Origin: Orenia metallireducens
Lineage (GTDB): Bacteria > Bacillota > Halanaerobiia > Halobacteroidales > Halobacteroidaceae
Length of the DNA: 44,869 nt
Reading direction: 5' to 3'
Assembly (NCBI RefSeq): GCF_001693735.1
Contig: NZ_LWDV01000003.1
Location: forward strand, 1 to 44,869
Shown here: positions 9,213 to 15,405 of the stretch, one piece after another
Position numbering within the stretch: position 1 is the stretch's first letter
How the letters are laid out: every line of letters starts with the position of its first letter
Translations under genes and position numbers: made by a program
The notes under the pieces: generated by a model
Told to the model about the DNA's origin: nothing
Database searches by the model: none
Seen by the model: only the letters and a program-made list of their open reading frames with translations

Positions 9213-10025
9213 ATGGCAACATCATTACCAGCTTGGAATACTGATGAAGAGATAACATCATCTAAATTGAATGGTATTAATAATTCAATTAAAAGTGATA
9301 TTGAAATTTTGGAATATGCCGTTCAAGATTTAGACGACCAAGGTCTTTATAGTGGTTTAGTACTTGGTCAGGGGATTTATGATAAAGTTGGAGGAGATTA
9401 CTTAGTTTCTGATGGCGGCGGGCTAAATGTAAGTGTAGCACCAGGTAAAGCTTTAGTAAATGGAACTTGGGTTATATCTGATTTAAGTTATTCTATATCA
9501 CTTACTGATAATGCTGTAAATAGAGTTTATATTACAGATCAGAGAGATGGAGGTGCAACAACAGGAGCAATTCCTAGCAGATCTATTGTATTGGCAGAGG
9601 TAACAACTTCAGGTGGAACTATCACTAATATAAGTGATAAGAGACAACAGATATTAACTTTAGTAGATTTAAAAAATCTAATTGATAATCATACTTCAAG
9701 ACATGAAAAGGGAGGAGCTGACGAGCTTAATGTTAATGGCTTATCTGGAGAATTATCAGATCCACAGTTAGCTAAAATTACAAATTTAAGTGGATCAGTA
9801 ACTAAAACAGCAGTTGCAGCAGGAGAAACAATAACAACAATTATTAATCATACAGCTTTAACGATTCCTGCTTATCCAACTGTATCAACAGATGCTAATA
9901 ATGTTAATCTTAGAATTTTATTTAGTAATGGTGATGAGATCAGTAATGATTTTTTTACCATTGAAATAACGAATAATGATGCGACTCAAGATATAACGAT
10001 CAATTGGACTAGAAATGGAATCTAA
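9213..10025 (+). CDS. Tail fibre / upper baseplate protein
   Basis: 270 aa, ATG after AAAGGAGG. The N-terminus (LPAWNTDEEITSSKLNGIN) and the segment NHTSRHEKGGADELNV are typical of Firmicute phage tail-fibre or baseplate proteins; the HxxRHxxGGxD element is a recurring motif just before receptor-binding domains. The C-terminal ~80 residues are Thr/Asn-rich beta structure. It is the last gene of the structural tail cluster. Host-receptor contact is inferred. Confidence 0.55.
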   Translation: MATSLPAWNTDEEITSSKLNGINNSIKSDIEILEYAVQDLDDQGLYSGLVLGQGIYDKVGGDYLVSDGGGLNVSVAPGKALVNGTWVISDLSYSISLTDNAVNRVYITDQRDGGATTGAIPSRSIVLAEVTTSGGTITNISDKRQQILTLVDLKNLIDNHTSRHEKGGADELNVNGLSGELSDPQLAKITNLSGSVTKTAVAAGETITTIINHTALTIPAYPTVSTDANNVNLRILFSNGDEISNDFFTIEITNNDATQDITINWTRNGI

Positions 10026-10092
10026 AAAAGGGATAAGATAACATTTGATGAATTAAATATCAGTATATTAAATATTTTAGGAGGCGTAGAAT

Positions 10093-10587
10093 ATGAAAAA
10101 AATAGTTGTATTTTTAACTCTAACACTAGTATTAATCGGCTTGACGGGATGTTTTGGAGGAGATGATGATGGTACTGTAACACGCCCTAAAGACGATGGC
10201 ACTACCAATATGACATTAGCATATCAACAAATAGATAAATTTTCTGAGTCTTTTCTTGATAAAGATGAAATAAAATTAAAATCTGTTATGTCAACAGGGG
10301 CAATCAATTTCACTATTGATAATGAAGATGTTTCTCTTCAAGATAATGATGAATTTATTTTATATGTGCAACAAGAACTATGGGATCAGGTGGAGTATTC
10401 AAAGTTTGAAATAACTAATAGAACTGGCTCGGAAGGCATTAATTATATTCAAGTTACAGGGAATATAATTACAACTAAAACTAGTTCTAATAATATTGTC
10501 GTTAATAATGAAGGATATATACAAATACAATTAGAGAAAGTTGATAATAACTGCTATATAAATGATATTAATATTGTTTATGAATAA
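10093..10587 (+). CDS. Phage-encoded lipoprotein (moron; possible superinfection-exclusion protein)
   Basis: 164 aa. The N-terminus is a type II signal peptide: MKK, a hydrophobic core of about 14 residues and the lipobox LTGC, with Cys20 as the lipidated residue, followed by an acidic linker. The mature part is a small alpha/beta domain. The gene has a strong RBS (TAGGAGG), is separated from the tail genes by 67 nt and ends at its own terminator, so it is an independent unit. In the family context, phage lipoproteins (for example Ltp of Streptococcus phage TP-J34) block DNA entry of related phages. That role is plausible but not shown here. Confidence 0.6.
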   Translation: MKKIVVFLTLTLVLIGLTGCFGGDDDGTVTRPKDDGTTNMTLAYQQIDKFSESFLDKDEIKLKSVMSTGAINFTIDNEDVSLQDNDEFILYVQQELWDQVEYSKFEITNRTGSEGINYIQVTGNIITTKTSSNNIVVNNEGYIQIQLEKVDNNCYINDINIVYE

Positions 10588-10588
10588 A

Positions 10589-10614
10589 AAAGGCTCCTTT
10601 CGGAGTCTTTTTTA
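10589..10614 (+). terminator. Intrinsic terminator after the lipoprotein gene
   Basis: AGGCTCC-TTTC-GGAGTCT stem-loop followed by TTTTTT, 1 nt after the lipoprotein stop codon. Confidence 0.85.
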
Positions 10615-10635
10615 TTTTAATAAGGGAGGTGCAAT

Positions 10636-11034
10636 ATGGCTGAGAACAAAAAATGTGAATTACATGATTTAAGAATCAGTACCATTGAGAAAGAACTAGA
10701 AAAAGCTATAAATCAAATAGAGAGTATAAAAGAAAGAGTAGCATATAATGAGAACCAACATGCAAAGTTACAGCAAATTATAAGCAACTTTGATATAAGG
10801 TTTAATGCTATAGAAGGGACACTTAATGATGTTGTGCAAGAATTGAAAAAAATAGGTAATGCAGTTACAGAAATTAAAACTAGAAGTGATACAAATGATG
10901 AATATATCAAAGAGAAACTACAATCTAATATATCTAATGTGGGATTTAAGCAGCATATTAAGAATAATAAAATTTTATATTCAATAATTGTAAGTTTAAT
11001 TTCTTTAATATCTTATCTAATCAAAGCTGGATAA
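10636..11034 (+). CDS. XhlA-like coiled-coil membrane protein (lysis module)
   Basis: 132 aa, ATG after AAGGGAGG. Residues ~15-95 form a coiled coil (heptads of Ile/Leu with Glu/Lys); residues ~108-130 are one transmembrane segment (ILYSIIVSLISLISYLI) at the extreme C-terminus. This coiled coil plus terminal TM layout matches the XhlA haemolysin family that sits beside holins and endolysins in Firmicute prophages. It directly precedes the amidase gene. Confidence 0.6.
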   Translation: MAENKKCELHDLRISTIEKELEKAINQIESIKERVAYNENQHAKLQQIISNFDIRFNAIEGTLNDVVQELKKIGNAVTEIKTRSDTNDEYIKEKLQSNISNVGFKQHIKNNKILYSIIVSLISLISYLIKAG

Positions 11035-11039
11035 TTCTG

Positions 11040-11062
11040 AGTCACCGAAAGGTGTCTTTTTT
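11040..11062 (+). terminator. Short intrinsic terminator between xhlA-like gene and amidase
   Basis: CACC-GAAA-GGTG hairpin followed by TCTTTTTT. The stem is short, so it may attenuate rather than stop transcription into the amidase gene. Confidence 0.55.
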
Positions 11063-11086
11063 AATTTTTGGGAGGGAGATGGTAAC

Positions 11087-11623
11087 ATGATTATAATTGA
11101 TGCAGGTCATGGAGGAGAAGATCCAGGAGCTAGTGGCCAGTTTAGCAATGAAAAGGATGTAGCATTACAGATTAGTAGGATGTTATATACTCTATTGAAA
11201 GAGGATGGCCATAATACCAGGTTAACTAGAGAAGATGATAGCTATCCTAAATGGGAAGATAGGGTTAGATCTACAGCTGAGGATCTATTTATATCAATTC
11301 ACTGTAATGCTTCTAATAATCCTCGTGCTGCTGGTATAGAGACATTCTGCTATACCAGCAGCGAGGAAGGAAAAGAGTTAGCTGAATTAGTACAAGCTAA
11401 TCTGATTAAAGGTACTGGTAGAGTCGACAGGGGAGTTAAAGAGAACGAGAATCTATATGTATTAAAGAATACTAAATGTCCTGCTGTGTTAGCCGAAATT
11501 GGCTTCATAAGTAACATAGAAGAAGAGGTATTACTTAATTGTGTAGAATATCAAGTAGAAGTGTCTTTAGCGATTGTAAAAGCTGTAGATGAGTTTGTCA
11601 GAAGCAGAAAATCAAATAATTAA
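11087..11623 (+). CDS. Endolysin: N-acetylmuramoyl-L-alanine amidase (Amidase_3)
   Basis: 178 aa, a single catalytic domain without a separate wall-binding domain. It cleaves the amide bond between MurNAc and L-Ala in peptidoglycan. Zn2+ ligands are visible: His8 in DAGHGG, Glu22 in SNEKD and His72 in SIHCNAS; the catalytic Glu137 lies in AEIGFISN. There is no signal peptide, so release needs the neighbouring membrane proteins (holin). RBS is GGGAGG. It sits between the XhlA-like gene and a small membrane protein, a standard lysis cassette. Confidence 0.92.
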   Translation: MIIIDAGHGGEDPGASGQFSNEKDVALQISRMLYTLLKEDGHNTRLTREDDSYPKWEDRVRSTAEDLFISIHCNASNNPRAAGIETFCYTSSEEGKELAELVQANLIKGTGRVDRGVKENENLYVLKNTKCPAVLAEIGFISNIEEEVLLNCVEYQVEVSLAIVKAVDEFVRSRKSNN

Positions 11624-11656
11624 TCTATCCGCCTATAAGTTGGTAGATTTTGTTAT
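11622..11656 (+). terminator. Weak terminator-like hairpin after the endolysin gene
   Basis: AATCTA...TAGATT stem with inner CC/GG pairs followed by TTTTG. The U-tract is poor, so this is uncertain. Confidence 0.4.
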
Positions 11657-11686
11657 ATAAACTATAAATTTTTAGGAGTGTGATAA

Positions 11687-12001
11687 ATGATGAATATTAA
11701 TATCGAAACTGTAGTGACTATACTGGGAGGACTAAGCATTGTGATTGGGATTGCTAGAAAGTTTAAACCAGAGATTGATAGCTATTTCAGTGTTGCTCGA
11801 CCAGTGCTGGAGGAAGTAGATGACATTATTGACTTGGCTTTTAATGAGTTTCCTAACAATCAATACTTAGCTAATGCTAATAAGATTAGTGACAAGGTAA
11901 TCTCTGAATTAGAGGAAGCAGGATATAAAATTGATAATTCAGCAAGAAAGAAGATAGAGAACAGAGCTAAAGCTAAGATTGTGAGGAAATCGGGAAAGTA
12001 A
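11687..12001 (+). CDS. Small N-terminal membrane protein of the lysis cassette (holin-like), with possible -1 frameshift extension
   Basis: 104 aa, ATG 11687 after TTAGGAGTG. Residues 8-24 form one transmembrane segment (VVTILGGLSIVIGIA); the rest is a charged helical domain with a basic tail. Size, single TM and position after the amidase suggest a holin or holin partner. The last sense codons before the stop read TCG GGA AAG TAA, which contains the heptamer G GGA AAG, the slippery site used in lambda G/GT. A -1 slip would add 45 residues and stop at 12133-12135 (product 149 aa). The holin call is by position; the frameshift is discussed in the findings. Confidence 0.55.
   Translation: MMNINIETVVTILGGLSIVIGIARKFKPEIDSYFSVARPVLEEVDDIIDLAFNEFPNNQYLANANKISDKVISELEEAGYKIDNSARKKIENRAKAKIVRKSGK
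11992..11998 (+). other. Candidate programmed -1 frameshift heptamer
   Basis: GGGAAAG in the phase G|GGA|AAG, directly followed by the zero-frame stop TAA. GAGG lies 5 nt upstream. CTCTTCC (12008-12014) can pair perfectly with GGAAGAG (12054-12060), starting 9 nt downstream of the heptamer. The -1 frame then stays open for 45 codons. Confidence 0.55.
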
Positions 12002-12118
12002 TTAGACCTCTTCCTGATCACATAGTTAATCAAGAGATAGAATTACCCCAAAGGGAAGAGTTAGATGTATGGACTAAGTTAACTGCAAAAGATAAGTTTG
12101 AAATTATAGACAAAAAAA

Positions 12119-12152
12119 AGCCCTCCAAGGATTAGATCCTTAGGGGCTTTCT
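12119..12152. terminator. Bidirectional terminator between lysis genes and parMR
   Basis: Long stem with AAGCCC...AAGGAT paired to ATCCTT...GGGGCTT, loop TAG, A-tract before and T-rich tract after. It lies between the convergent lysis operon and parR, so it can serve both strands. The proposed frameshift stop (12133-12135) lies in its loop region. Confidence 0.85.
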
Positions 12153-12156
12153 TTAT

Positions 12157-12459
12157 TTAAAAGAATCCAGCATCTTTTTTAGATTTTATCTTATCAAGTA
12201 ATTCATTATCTTGTTTCTTTTCTTTAGGCTTATCATCATTCTCGATCTTAATGTTATTACTCTTAATAGCTTCTACTATATTATTTACTTCATCTTTTAA
12301 CAGTTCCCCATCTAAATACTTCCGATAGACTGATATAGCATTCTGGACTAACTCGCTTTTACTTACTCCTTGCTTCAATCTACCCTCTACAAAATCAACA
12401 TCTTTCTTATTCATTGATTTATCACTAATTCTACCTGCAAGAAGTATATTCCTATCCAT
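12157..12459 (-). CDS. parR: ParR-like DNA-binding partition adaptor
   Basis: 100 aa. ATG at 12459 is chosen because AGGTGG lies 5 nt upstream; a GTG 9 nt earlier overlaps the parM stop. Residues ~1-50 fit a small ribbon-helix-helix style DNA-binding domain; the C-terminal half is charged and helical, ending in DAGFF, as expected for a tail that contacts ParM filaments. It follows parM in the same operon, the standard parMR arrangement. In the family, ParR binds the parC repeats and caps the actin-like filament. The family call relies on size and context. Confidence 0.65.
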   Translation of the reverse strand: MDRNILLAGRISDKSMNKKDVDFVEGRLKQGVSKSELVQNAISVYRKYLDGELLKDEVNNIVEAIKSNNIKIENDDKPKEKKQDNELLDKIKSKKDAGFF

Positions 12460-12468
12460 AACTACCAC

Positions 12469-13464
12469 CTACATTTTAGTTAGTTTGTAATAACCACGAG
12501 CATTACTAAATTGTGCATCTGAAATAACTGTAATATCTTTATCAAATAAGTCATTTAAATCTTTTCTTAAACTTTGAGCTCCTCCACCACATAAGATAAT
12601 AAATTGAACTCTTGGCATATAATCATCCCAAGCCAACTGAACTTCATCATATATCTTCTCAGCCAATTCTCTAAATGCATCTTCACAAGGTTTCTTAATA
12701 TCATATTCTTTATTATAGAAAGTCTTATCATTCCCTTTTAGATAATCTTCTTGTATAATACCAAAAGGGATATCATCTAAAGCCGAACTAGCTATTTTAA
12801 AAGCATTAGTAGTACCTTCTTTTAGATTAATTACACTATCTGTAATAACATCTATTCCATCAGCTACAAAGGCATCTACTGTCCTTCCTCCAATATCGAT
12901 TAATCCATATCTAGCAGTTGCTAAATTATCATTCTTCATATTACCTTCCATATCAAGAAGCTCGTCATAGAATGATGCAATACCTTGAGGATAGCAAGAA
13001 ACACTATCTATATATAATTCTCTTTCTTTTCCTCCAGCTTGATATTTAATAGTTCTATTATTATATAACTCTACAATTTCATCTTTATACTTTTTAAAAG
13101 CTCCAACGTTAAGACCTAACCCTAATTGTTCAATTCTAATTTTACCATCTATTTCATCACCAAATAATAACTCTATACCAGCCAATAACTTAACTAACTC
13201 AGTATCTTCTTTAAACTTTTCATCTCTAAACTTTCTATCAGAAGAGTCTGCAGCTTGCTTGTCAGCCTTAGCACCTACATAATAGATATTACCATCTAAC
13301 TCCACAACCATATTATCAGGATTAAAAATAGACTTGCCTAAATCAAACACTTTATCCTTTCTTGGTTGATATGTACGAGAAACAAATTTAACCTTATTTT
13401 CACCAGCCTCAAACTTTTCAAAGTCAAAACCATTATCCCAACCTAATACTGGAACTACTTTCAT
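12469..13464 (-). CDS. parM: ParM/StbA-type actin-like plasmid segregation ATPase
   Basis: 331 aa, ATG after AAGGAGG. Actin-fold nucleotide-binding motifs are visible: phosphate-1 region LGWDNG (8-12), phosphate-2 region DIGGRTVD (190-197) and adenosine motif CGGGAQSL (292-299). The family polymerises into filaments that push sister plasmids apart when bound to ParR at the centromere. The gene is followed directly by the parR-like gene and preceded by a repeat-rich region with six TGTTAACA palindromes. Presence of this locus, with no integrase in the window, indicates maintenance as a low-copy plasmid. Confidence 0.88.
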   Translation of the reverse strand: MKVVPVLGWDNGFDFEKFEAGENKVKFVSRTYQPRKDKVFDLGKSIFNPDNMVVELDGNIYYVGAKADKQAADSSDRKFRDEKFKEDTELVKLLAGIELLFGDEIDGKIRIEQLGLGLNVGAFKKYKDEIVELYNNRTIKYQAGGKERELYIDSVSCYPQGIASFYDELLDMEGNMKNDNLATARYGLIDIGGRTVDAFVADGIDVITDSVINLKEGTTNAFKIASSALDDIPFGIIQEDYLKGNDKTFYNKEYDIKKPCEDAFRELAEKIYDEVQLAWDDYMPRVQFIILCGGGAQSLRKDLNDLFDKDITVISDAQFSNARGYYKLTKM

Positions 13465-13478
13465 TCTAATTCCTCCTT

Positions 13479-13660
13479 GTTAACATTTATTATTTTAGTG
13501 TCAGTTATTTTGTTAACACTATAAAAGCCTTTAATAACTAACCTTTCTATATATAATGTTAACATAATACTAGAAGATAATCAATACTTTTGTTAACATT
13601 TATTATTTTGTTAACAAAAATTAATTAAACAGCTTATATTAATAGGTTTATTATGTTAAC
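13479..13660. repeat. parC: parC-like centromere/operator: six TGTTAACA palindromes
   Basis: GTTAAC cores lie at 13479, 13512, 13558, 13592, 13610 and 13655, every one within the palindrome TGTTAACA. A 20-nt block TTGTTAACATTTATTATTTT occurs twice (from 13478 and from 13591). The first copy abuts the parM RBS. The cluster is the only long non-coding stretch upstream of parM. Such repeats are where ParR binds, both to segregate DNA and to repress the par promoter. Confidence 0.8.
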
Positions 13661-13690
13661 AAATAAAAAAGCTAGGGCATAAGCCCCAGC
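13661..13690 (-). terminator. Minus-strand terminator upstream of parC
   Basis: GCTGGGGC-TTAT-GCCCTAGC stem (one mismatch) followed on the minus strand by TTTTTTATTTG. It would insulate the par promoter from minus-strand transcription arising in the 13.7-14.1 kb region. Confidence 0.7.
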
Positions 13691-13740
13691 AGTCTATATT
13701 AAATGCTAAACCAAGTTAATATTTAATTATACCCAATAGT

Positions 13741-13771
13741 TTGTAAGTTATACCCATTGAACAACTTACAA
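13741..13771. repeat. 9-bp perfect inverted repeat
   Basis: TTGTAAGTT (13741-13749) and AACTTACAA (13763-13771) with a 13-nt loop. TTATACCCA occurs twice nearby (13728 and 13748). It adjoins the GC-rich repeat cluster and could be part of an origin or of a small RNA. Confidence 0.6.
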
Positions 13772-13773
13772 CA

Positions 13774-13866
13774 GTCCGACAGGTTTCCCCTCCCCCGAGG
13801 TTGTCCCTGTGACAATTTTCCCCTCCCCCAATAGGCTTGTCCATCCTCCCCCCTAGCGTGTCCAAG
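13774..13866. repeat. GC-rich iteron-like repeat cluster, candidate replication origin or regulatory RNA region
   Basis: Three copies of a C-rich core (TTTCCCCTCCCCC, TTTTCCCCTCCCCC, CATCCTCCCCCC) alternate with TTGTCC/GTCC words, about 27-34 bp apart, in otherwise very AT-rich DNA. A minus-strand frame through them reads GGGENC...GGGETC, resembling the iteron-encoded tails of DnaD-like initiators, so this may be a relic or working origin. The rest of the non-coding stretch 13867-14107 holds AT-rich DNA and one hairpin, GAGCAAC/GTTGCTC (14019-14040 area). Confidence 0.55.
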
Positions 13867-14107
13867 TTTACCAAATTTCTAAAATTTTCAAAATAGCTTT
13901 TCATGGGGTAGCAAACGTTAGACATGAGAAAATTTTAGAGGAGAGGTTCAAAAATTTTTTAGGTTAAGAGTTTTCGACAAAGAGAATTTTCTAGAGCCTC
14001 TATTTTTAGTTGATGAGCAACATTAGTTAGTTGCTCTAGTTATATATTGGTACTATTCCTAATTTAAAAATTATTATACATAAATATAAAATAATTCTAA
14101 TATTTAC

Positions 14108-14136
14108 TTGACTTATACCATTCCGAATGATATAAT
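14108..14136 (+). promoter_or_regulatory. Sigma-A promoter with palindromic operator in the spacer
   Basis: TTGACT (14108-14113), 17-nt spacer, TATAAT (14131-14136). The spacer contains the perfect 11-bp palindrome CATTCCGAATG, a likely repressor site. It drives the small genes at 14169 onward. Confidence 0.85.
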
Positions 14137-14168
14137 ATATATAGAACATGAGGAAAGGAGGGGAATAG

Positions 14169-14291
14169 ATGGAATGGTTAAAAAATCTAGGGCTAATCTT
14201 AGGATTAATCTTCACATTTGAAAAAATAATCCTAACAGCCTTAGAAATCATCAAAAAATACAAAGAGCTTAACTCCGATGATGAGAGTTAA
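14169..14291 (+). CDS. 40-residue hydrophobic small protein
   Basis: ATG 14169 after a near-perfect RBS (AAAGGAGGGG), 33 nt downstream of the -10 of a consensus promoter. One hydrophobic helix (LGLILGLIFTFEKIILTALEII) followed by a charged KKYKE tail. Size, single helix and strong expression signals resemble small holin-like or type I toxin-like peptides often found on plasmids and phages, but I do not recognise a family. Confidence 0.6.
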   Translation: MEWLKNLGLILGLIFTFEKIILTALEIIKKYKELNSDDES

Positions 14292-14484
14292 GCCCAACCA
14301 TCGGGAGGGGAAACCCTCCCACCTAAAACCATTCTATCAAAACATTATGAGAAAATCAATATCAACCGCATTGGTATTTTTATTCATCGCTTTTATTTTC
14401 GCATTAGATAGAAGTTGGTGGGGCACTGGTATATTCGCTTTCAATGCAGCATTAGTTTTGGCAGTAAGCTTTTTAAGAAAATAA
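14278..14484 (+). CDS. Small two-helix membrane protein
   Basis: 68 aa from ATG 14278, overlapping the previous gene by 14 nt, so probably coupled to it. The N-terminal 23 residues are polar; residues ~30-66 form two hydrophobic segments separated by DRSWWG. An internal ATG at 14347 would give only the membrane part but lacks an RBS. A strong hairpin GGGAGG/CCTCCC (about 14300-14318) lies inside the 5' part of the gene. Function unknown. Confidence 0.5.
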   Translation: MMRVKPNHREGKPSHLKPFYQNIMRKSISTALVFLFIAFIFALDRSWWGTGIFAFNAALVLAVSFLRK

Positions 14485-14547
14485 TATTTTAAGCAGTTTC
14501 CCGCTCTGCTATATCAAAAGCGGGGTAAATATAAAGGAGGTATTAAA

Positions 14548-14766
14548 ATGACTAAAAAAGAGAGAATATTAGATTTAATATCAAAGAATCCATACTTATC
14601 ATTAGATGAAATAGGAGAACAAACCGACTCAAGTAGCAACTATGTAAGGACTATACTGGCAGGTGAAGGGTTAACTCTGACCAAGTTAAGGAAATTCTAT
14701 GGTAAAAAAGCAGCAGAACAAGGATTTAGAATTGATTTGGAGGAATTTAGAAAGGGGGATAATTAA
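14548..14766 (+). CDS. Small winged-helix/HTH DNA-binding protein
   Basis: 72 aa, ATG after AAAGGAGG. Residues 1-45 form a compact HTH (ERILDLISKNPYLSLDEIGE, then a recognition helix SSSNYVRTILAGEG) like the winged-helix regulators that begin with KKERIL. It is in the operon started by the 14108 promoter and could be the factor that binds the palindrome there or acts in copy control; that link is a guess. Confidence 0.6.
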   Translation: MTKKERILDLISKNPYLSLDEIGEQTDSSSNYVRTILAGEGLTLTKLRKFYGKKAAEQGFRIDLEEFRKGDN

Positions 14767-14831
14767 AAGGTAGGGTATAAGGCACTATGTTTACAGGTTG
14801 ATGATATACAAAAATAATAGGAGGCAATGAG

Positions 14832-15104
14832 ATGAAATTTAATTATCAAGGTAAGATTAACACTGGCGAGAGTATAGCAGATGGCTACATTACTTCTACA
14901 GGGTGCACCATATTAGTCAGTATTGATGATGGCAAATATCATTTATCAATAGCACACAAAAGTAGGTATCCAACTAAGAAAGAGATAGATCAAGCTAGAA
15001 AAAAATTATTGCCAAAAGACAAAACATTTGATTTGATAAGTTCGATAGGGTATAATGATAATTGTTTTCACTTGTGGGAAGTTGAAAAAGAAGAACTACA
15101 TTAA
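14832..15104 (+). CDS. Uncharacterised phage protein with HLSIAHKSRYPT and NCFHLWE motifs
   Basis: 90 aa, ATG after TAGGAGG. The segments HLSIAHKSRYPTKKEIDQAR and NCFHLWEV match a widespread but uncharacterised family of small phage proteins (a DUF I cannot number with certainty). No catalytic residues can be assigned. It ends at a terminator and closes the small operon that begins at 14169. Confidence 0.6.
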   Translation: MKFNYQGKINTGESIADGYITSTGCTILVSIDDGKYHLSIAHKSRYPTKKEIDQARKKLLPKDKTFDLISSIGYNDNCFHLWEVEKEELH

Positions 15105-15108
15105 TTCA

Positions 15109-15137
15109 GAAACTGCTTTCAGAGCGGTTTCTTTTTT
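15109..15137 (+). terminator. Intrinsic terminator closing the 14169-15104 operon
   Basis: GAAACTGCT/AGCGGTTTC stem (one G-U pair), short loop, then TTTTTT. It separates the small operon from the leader of the initiator gene. Confidence 0.85.
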
Positions 15138-15260
15138 AGAAGTTGATAGTCATAAATGACTAAATCTTATAAAAATTAATAACATAAGTATTTTATATTT
15201 GAAATTATTGATATTTTTGTAGAATTTGCTTATAATAAATATAGTATCAAAAAATAAAAC

Positions 15261-15388
15261 AACGGAGCTGCCAACTCCGTTTAGGTTATGGTCTCGGTCA
15301 AGACCTCATTTACTATTATTATATCAAAATTATAATATATTATACACTTGCTTGTCAAGTGTACTTGACCGAACCTGCCTAAATTTTT
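15261..15388 (+). promoter_or_regulatory. Structured leader / operator region of the plasmid initiator gene
   Basis: Several inverted repeats lie in the ~270-nt gap before the DnaD-like gene: AACGGAG/CTCCGTT (15261-15281), GGTCT/AGACC (15290-15305), ACACTTG/CAAGTGT (15344-15362), and a distant perfect 9-bp pair TCGGTCAAG (15294-15302) with CTTGACCGA (15364-15372). A TATAAT sits at 15331-15336 with no good -35. The pattern suggests either an autoregulated promoter or a folded leader that controls initiator synthesis, and hence copy number. Confidence 0.55.
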
Positions 15389-15405
15389 ATAGGGAGGTTA
15401 TTTTT

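Noticed and set aside
13716-13925. 69-codon minus-strand ORF with GGGENC/GGGETC repeats
   Set aside because: No convincing RBS, and the peptide is dictated by the GC-rich DNA repeats. It is reported as a repeat cluster, perhaps a relic of an initiator tail, not as a gene.
15226-15405. N-terminal extension of the DnaD-like initiator
   Set aside because: The extension has no RBS, crosses the hairpin-rich leader and its peptide is not protein-like; ATG 15406 has AGGGAGG and starts the family domain.
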